A DNA stretch of 35,007 nucleotides from Candidatus Delongbacteria bacterium (GTDB lineage Bacteria > UBA4055): positions 1-35,007 of the forward strand of contig JAFGVM010000083.1 in the NCBI GenBank assembly GCA_016937995.1, given 5' to 3'. Numbering within the stretch: the stretch's first letter is position 1; the number at the start of each line of letters is the position of its first letter. The notes under the pieces were generated by a model. It did no database searches and was not told where the DNA came from. It was given only the letters and a program-made list of their open reading frames with translations. Positions 31,046 to 35,007 of the stretch are shown here, one piece after another. The translations under genes and the position numbers were made by a program.

Positions 31046-33374
31046 TTGTCCCCATTCTGAAGTGAGTTCTTAAGTTATCTGTCCAGTCAGCTTTCTGACC
31101 AAACTCTTCAAAGTAATCAAATCCATATCCAAAATCAAGTCCCATCATTCCAAGCATCGGAACATTTATCCTTATACCAAGTCCTGCTCCCTTCTGAAGA
31201 TCAAAGATATTAGCTTCTTTGAAATCTCTCCATAAGTTTCCCGCATCAAAAAATGCTAAACCGTATACAAGCATAGGATCGTCAGTAAATTTAAATCTCA
31301 GCTCAATTGATGATTTAAACATATTTCTACCACCGATATAGTAACCGTTATTATACGGACCAATAGAATTCTCATCATAGCCTCTCAAAGGTTCACCCCC
31401 TGAAAGTCCTCCTCCACCCATGTAAAAGTATTCTCTTGAGCTGATATATGATGACTCTCTTAGTTTGTCCATTACCCCAGCCACGTACTGGGTGTAGAGC
31501 ACTAACCTGTCCTTGTATAAAGGTTGATACCATTTGATATCGAGTTTGTGCTTGTGGAACTCCTCATCACCACCAAAAATACCACCTGCCATTTTTGTCA
31601 TTAGTGTCAGTGTCGATCCTCTCGAAGGAAAGTCAGCTCTGTCTCTGCTGTCCCTTATCAGATATTCTGTCATTGCGGAAGAAATTATAGTTTTACCCTC
31701 AAATAATTCATACTCAGGTGGTGAATCTTCCCTGACATTTGTATATTCCACCCTGTCAAGAGAATAATACCATAATCCTCTCATCCAGTTGTCACTCCAT
31801 GCGAATCTTCTACCCAGTTTTAACAATCCCCCTACAATATGGGTATCAGAGTAAGAGTCACTCCTTTTTTGATAGTTGGCACTCATTCCTACAAGTGTAG
31901 GGGTATCATAAAGCCATGGTTCTTCAACACTTATTGAATATTTATAATACTCAGCACCGAATTCTATATTGGTTGATAATTTTTGTCCATCACCAACTGA
32001 GAACGGGTTACTAAAAGAAAAGTTATTAAATACAAGCCCCACTGATCCGACAAAACCGTCAGATTGAGAATATGCAATAGAAGTTTGAGCCTGTTCAGTG
32101 GCTTTTTCTTTTATCGTGAATACAAGATCGACTTCCTTTTCATTGACCGGGACCATGTCTGGCATAACCATTTCAAAGTAATTAAGTATCATTGCATTTC
32201 TCTGACTTCTCAAAATTTTTGTTTTGTTGAAAACATCACCTGGATAAATTGCCATTTCCCTTCTAAGAACTTTTTCGTTCGTTCTGGTATTACCAACAAA
32301 ATTTACCTTCCTGATCCTTGCTCTGGTACCTTCAGTTATCCTGAACCTGTACGAAATAGTGTCTGTTCCAGTTAATTCCTCTTCCGGAACTATTTGTGCT
32401 CTCAGATAACCCTTATCCATATACATTGTTGAAAGGTTATTATACAAAGACATATCAAATTTTTCTCTGTTGTACTCCTCGCCCTTTTCAAAGTCCAGAC
32501 CTCTTTGCAATTCATCAGCAGAGAATAAAGAATTCCCTTCAAATCTTGTATTTCCAAAGTAATATTTAGTTCCCTCAGAAATGTTGATGTCGATATATAT
32601 CTCATCGTTCTTATCATTGTAATAAACACTGTCACTTACGATCTCAACATCTTTATATCCGTTATTCTGATAAAAGTATACAAGTCTTTCAAGATCCTGT
32701 TCGAAAAGATCTCTTTTGTATACACCGTCCCTCCACCATGCGTCTTCATGGGTTTCTTCGAAGTTATCCATAAGATCATCTTTGTCAAAAACTGAATTCC
32801 CTTTGAAAGTGATCTTTTCGATGAATATCTCTTTACCTTCTTCAATTGTAATTTTCAGATCAACTTCTCTTTGATTAATATGCTCAGTTTTAAACTCAAC
32901 ATCAGCCAGAAGAAAATTTTCTGATCTATAAAAATCTTTAATCCTGTTTTTTATATTTACCAGGTCATTTTTCTTAAGTATTTGTCCCTTCCTTAATTTT
33001 ACCAGAGGCTCAATCTCTTCCTCTTTAAACTCATCAACACCTATTATCTTTACATTATTCAACCTTGGTGATTCTTCAACGATTATTTTTAAATATATCT
33101 TACCGTTATCCAGGGTTTTAGCTTCGATAATGATGTTCGAGAACAGATTAAGACCCCATAATTTCCTGATCGCATTCTGAATATCCTCACCGAAAACTTT
33201 TTCACCTTTTCCCAAACCTGATGAAAGTTTTATCACATCCTGTGAAACTGTTGTTCCCTCAACTACAAGATCGACTATTTCCATAGCCTCCTGAGTATTT
33301 CCAGAATTCTGCTGAGAGTTTAATAAAAACGTAGTCGCAAGTATGAATAATATAAAGATCTTATTGTTGAGCAT
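31038..33374 (-). CDS. bamA: Outer-membrane protein assembly factor BamA
   Basis: The central subunit of the BAM complex (Omp85 family). From the preferred start it is 778 residues. A signal peptide (MLNNKIFILFILATTFLLNS) is followed by five POTRA-like units (about 30-420), each with the 'V...V.G...f..d.l' pattern (e.g. IVDLVVEGTTV, KITFKGNSVFDKDDLMDNF, NTRFEGNSLFSADELQRGL, KVNFVGNTRTNEKVLRREM). The C-terminal beta-barrel carries YLIRDSRDRADFPSRGS and the lid-loop region GGGGLSGGEPLRGYDENSIGP, a variant of the VRGF/LRGY motif. I chose the ATG at 33374 over 33410. AGGA lies 6 bases upstream of it, a signal peptide begins at once, and the predicted promoter start would make the 33410 ATG leaderless. 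Confidence 0.95.
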   Translation of the reverse strand: MLNNKIFILFILATTFLLNSQQNSGNTQEAMEIVDLVVEGTTVSQDVIKLSSGLGKGEKVFGEDIQNAIRKLWGLNLFSNIIIEAKTLDNGKIYLKIIVEESPRLNNVKIIGVDEFKEEEIEPLVKLRKGQILKKNDLVNIKNRIKDFYRSENFLLADVEFKTEHINQREVDLKITIEEGKEIFIEKITFKGNSVFDKDDLMDNFEETHEDAWWRDGVYKRDLFEQDLERLVYFYQNNGYKDVEIVSDSVYYNDKNDEIYIDINISEGTKYYFGNTRFEGNSLFSADELQRGLDFEKGEEYNREKFDMSLYNNLSTMYMDKGYLRAQIVPEEELTGTDTISYRFRITEGTRARIRKVNFVGNTRTNEKVLRREMAIYPGDVFNKTKILRSQRNAMILNYFEMVMPDMVPVNEKEVDLVFTIKEKATEQAQTSIAYSQSDGFVGSVGLVFNNFSFSNPFSVGDGQKLSTNIEFGAEYYKYSISVEEPWLYDTPTLVGMSANYQKRSDSYSDTHIVGGLLKLGRRFAWSDNWMRGLWYYSLDRVEYTNVREDSPPEYELFEGKTIISSAMTEYLIRDSRDRADFPSRGSTLTLMTKMAGGIFGGDEEFHKHKLDIKWYQPLYKDRLVLYTQYVAGVMDKLRESSYISSREYFYMGGGGLSGGEPLRGYDENSIGPYNNGYYIGGRNMFKSSIELRFKFTDDPMLVYGLAFFDAGNLWRDFKEANIFDLQKGAGLGIRINVPMLGMMGLDFGYGFDYFEEFGQKADWTDNLRTHFRMGTNL

Positions 33375-33416
33375 TAACTTTCCTGTTATTAAAGTATTTA
33401 ACTGTTGCACGTGCAG

Positions 33417-33445
33417 AATTTAACTTTTGGTTTAATAAATGTCAA
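33417..33445 (-). promoter_or_regulatory. Promoter of the bamA-skp unit
   Basis: On the minus strand TTGACA (33445-33440), a 17-base spacer and TAAATT (33422-33417). Transcription would start near 33410, about 36 bases before the preferred bamA ATG. Confidence 0.6.
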
Positions 33446-33609
33446 GCTATTAAATTTATGTATGTACACTATGATCACCTGATTTTTTTATAATTCTCTT
33501 TTATACACGCTAAAACCCAGTTTGTTCTACCAGACCATTAATTTCATTTTTTGTTTTTATAAAATACGTGAGACCTGTTGATAGAAATAAATATTATGGT
33601 CTTTTAGTG

Positions 33610-33638
33610 TTGTTTTTGATCCTTCAAGTAGTTAAATT
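33610..33638 (+). promoter_or_regulatory. Candidate promoter for uvrB
   Basis: TTGTTT (33610-33615), a 17-base spacer and TAAATT (33633-33638). Transcription would start near 33645, which supports the ATG at 33670 over the one at 33646. I see no obvious LexA-type palindrome. Confidence 0.4.
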
Positions 33639-33669
33639 CGCTGTTATGAAAAATGTTAGAAATCACACT

Positions 33670-35007
33670 ATGAAAAATAATTTCAAACTGGTGTCCCCGT
33701 TTTCCCCTACTGGTGACCAGCCTGAAGCAATCGAGCAAATATACAATAATTTTATATCCGGAGTGGAAAAACAAACATTACTGGGAGTGACTGGTAGTGG
33801 TAAAACATTCACAATGGCAAATGTAATTAATAAATTGAACAAACCCACTTTGATAATATCTCATAATAAAACTCTGGCAGCTCAACTTTATGGAGAATTA
33901 AAAGAATTCTTCCCTGAAAATGCTGTTGAATATTTTATCAGCTATTACGATTATTATCAACCTGAGGCTTATTTACCCAGCAGAGACATTTATATTGAAA
34001 AAACTACATCCTCAAATGATGAGATAGAAAAGTTAAGACTACGGGCAACATCCTCCCTGATATCCAGGAATGACGTGATCATAGTAGCATCCGTAAGTTG
34101 TATTTATGGACTTGGATCTCCTGATGATTATAAAGAACTGTCAGTTGAAGTACATACCGGTGATACACTGAATAGAAATTCATTTTTTAAATCTCTTGTT
34201 GAAATGCAGTATGAGCGAAATAATTATGAGCTTTCTAATGGGAAATTCAGGATAAAAGGTGATATAATAGATATCCATCCTTCCTACGATGACACTGGTA
34301 TAAGATTGCATACTTTCGGAGATGAGGTTGAACGTATCGAAATAATAAATCATGTGACCGGTAACGTAATCGAAGTATTGAATGAGATCAATATTTATCC
34401 TGCAAAACACTTTGTTGTGACCCAGCCCAAATTAAAAAAAGCAATAAATTTGATAGAAGAGGAACTTGAAACCAGAATTCCATTCTTTCAAAACAGAAAT
34501 ATGCTTGTAGAGGCTCAAAGGATCGAAAATAGAGTCAAAATGGATATTGAATTTCTCAAAGAAATGGGATTCTGTCCCGGTATAGAAAATTACTCCAGAC
34601 ATATTTCAGGAAGAAAAGAGGGTCAAAGACCGTATTGTTTAATTGATTTTTTTCCTGATGATTTTTTACTGATCATCGACGAATCTCATGCTACAGTTCC
34701 TCAGATAAGAGCTATGTATAAAGGTGACCGTTCCCGAAAGACCACACTGGTAGATTACGGCTTCAGATTACCTTCTGCTTTGGATAACAGACCGTTACAG
34801 TTCGAAGAGTTTGAACAGATCACTAACAAAACACTTTACCTTTCTGCAACTCCTGCAGATTATGAACTTGAAAAGTCGAAGGGATTGATCGTAGAGCAAA
34901 TTGTAAGACCTACAGGAATATTGGACCCAATGATAGAGGTAAGATCTTCTAAAGGTCAGATCGATGATCTGATGGAGGAAATAAAGAAAACAACTGATAA
35001 TAAAGAA
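33670..35007 (+). CDS. uvrB: Excinuclease ABC subunit B, 3' end outside the window
   Basis: 446 codons are visible of a protein usually near 670 residues; the frame is open to the last base. UvrB is the helicase-like damage-verification subunit of nucleotide excision repair. Motifs are FSPTGDQPEAIEQI (about 10-23), the Walker A region LLGVTGSGKTFTMA, SHNKTLAAQLYGELKEFFP, the beta-hairpin FISYYDYYQPEAYLPSRDIY, SVSCIYGLGSP, and the Walker B-type LLIIDESHATVPQIRAMYKGD. RLPSALDNRPLQFEEFE and TLYLSATPADYEL follow. The start at 33670 gives the usual short N terminus MKNNFKLVSPFSPTGDQP; an in-frame ATG at 33646 would add eight residues. Confidence 0.96.
   Translation, partial: MKNNFKLVSPFSPTGDQPEAIEQIYNNFISGVEKQTLLGVTGSGKTFTMANVINKLNKPTLIISHNKTLAAQLYGELKEFFPENAVEYFISYYDYYQPEAYLPSRDIYIEKTTSSNDEIEKLRLRATSSLISRNDVIIVASVSCIYGLGSPDDYKELSVEVHTGDTLNRNSFFKSLVEMQYERNNYELSNGKFRIKGDIIDIHPSYDDTGIRLHTFGDEVERIEIINHVTGNVIEVLNEINIYPAKHFVVTQPKLKKAINLIEEELETRIPFFQNRNMLVEAQRIENRVKMDIEFLKEMGFCPGIENYSRHISGRKEGQRPYCLIDFFPDDFLLIIDESHATVPQIRAMYKGDRSRKTTLVDYGFRLPSALDNRPLQFEEFEQITNKTLYLSATPADYELEKSKGLIVEQIVRPTGILDPMIEVRSSKGQIDDLMEEIKKTTDNKE

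Noticed and set aside
32064-32375. Plus-strand 103-codon open frame
   Set aside because: Antisense to bamA, whose motifs cover this stretch.
33375-33410. Upstream extension of BamA (12 residues starting at 33410)
   Set aside because: It would start at the predicted transcription start, lacks a ribosome binding site and would bury the signal peptide; the ATG at 33374 fits better.

Overview
The window is a stretch of ordinary-looking chromosome from an AT-rich, diderm (Gram-negative type) bacterium. LPS/Kdo genes (kdsA, kdsC, lptC), an outer-membrane assembly pair (bamA, Skp/OmpH-like), lipoprotein and exported-protein genes and a FecR-domain protein all point to an outer membrane. IorA/IorB (ferredoxin-dependent 2-oxoacid oxidation) suggests anaerobic or fermentative metabolism. 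The omega subunit of the 'NIYET' type and a DUF4301 protein are reminiscent of the Bacteroidetes/FCB assemblage. I cannot place it more precisely from sequence alone; an uncultured FCB-related lineage is a reasonable guess. No tRNA, rRNA, CRISPR array, transposase or phage gene was seen.

Layout. 1-121: a perfect heptanucleotide tandem array running into a degenerate one. 127-3365 (+): DUF58 protein and membrane transglutaminase, overlapping ATGA. 3395-5344 (-): MurG with an unusual C-terminal HEAT-like extension. 5473-5539: a composite palindrome/heptad-repeat element. 5544-9268 (-): iorB, iorA, a small membrane protein and a double-GNAT protein, probably one transcription unit. 9483-10280 (-): FecR-domain exported protein with a clear terminator. 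10438-15450 (-): a tight unit read as kdsA-kdsC-lptC-yicC-gmk-rpoZ-coaBC. 15666-21947 (+): rluD, an SH3/coiled-coil/TPR exported protein, ribF, a YfcE-type phosphodiesterase and a DUF4301 protein. 22081-22845 (+): Bax-like glucosaminidase. 22975-25205 (+): SPFH/GYF_2 protein (split by a -1 frameshift) and a double zinc-ribbon membrane protein. 25468-27018 (+): NAD(P)HX epimerase/dehydratase. 27158-29290 (+): RelA/SpoT (p)ppGpp enzyme. 29301-30362 (-): WYL regulator. 30468-33374 (-): Skp/OmpH-like chaperone and BamA. 33670-end (+): uvrB, cut off by the window edge.

How the genes fit together. Most of the window serves the cell envelope: peptidoglycan (murG, Bax-like hydrolase), Kdo and LPS transport (kdsA, kdsC, lptC), outer-membrane protein folding (bamA, skp) and a probable membrane-stress pair (SPFH plus zinc ribbon). 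The rest is housekeeping: cofactors (coaBC, ribF, nnrD/E), nucleotide and alarmone metabolism (gmk, rel), RNA polymerase omega, rRNA pseudouridylation and DNA repair. No intergenic gap exceeds 300 bases.

The least explained signal is in the gaps. Six separate intergenic sites carry degenerate direct repeats with a strict 7-base period. Five of them lie at gene 3' ends, some running through the stop codon. Other points of note are a perfect 18-bp inverted repeat copying the last codons of rpoZ, non-cysteine residues at expected iron-sulfur ligand positions in IorA, a changed RXKD motif in the Rel synthetase, and the MurG-HEAT fusion.
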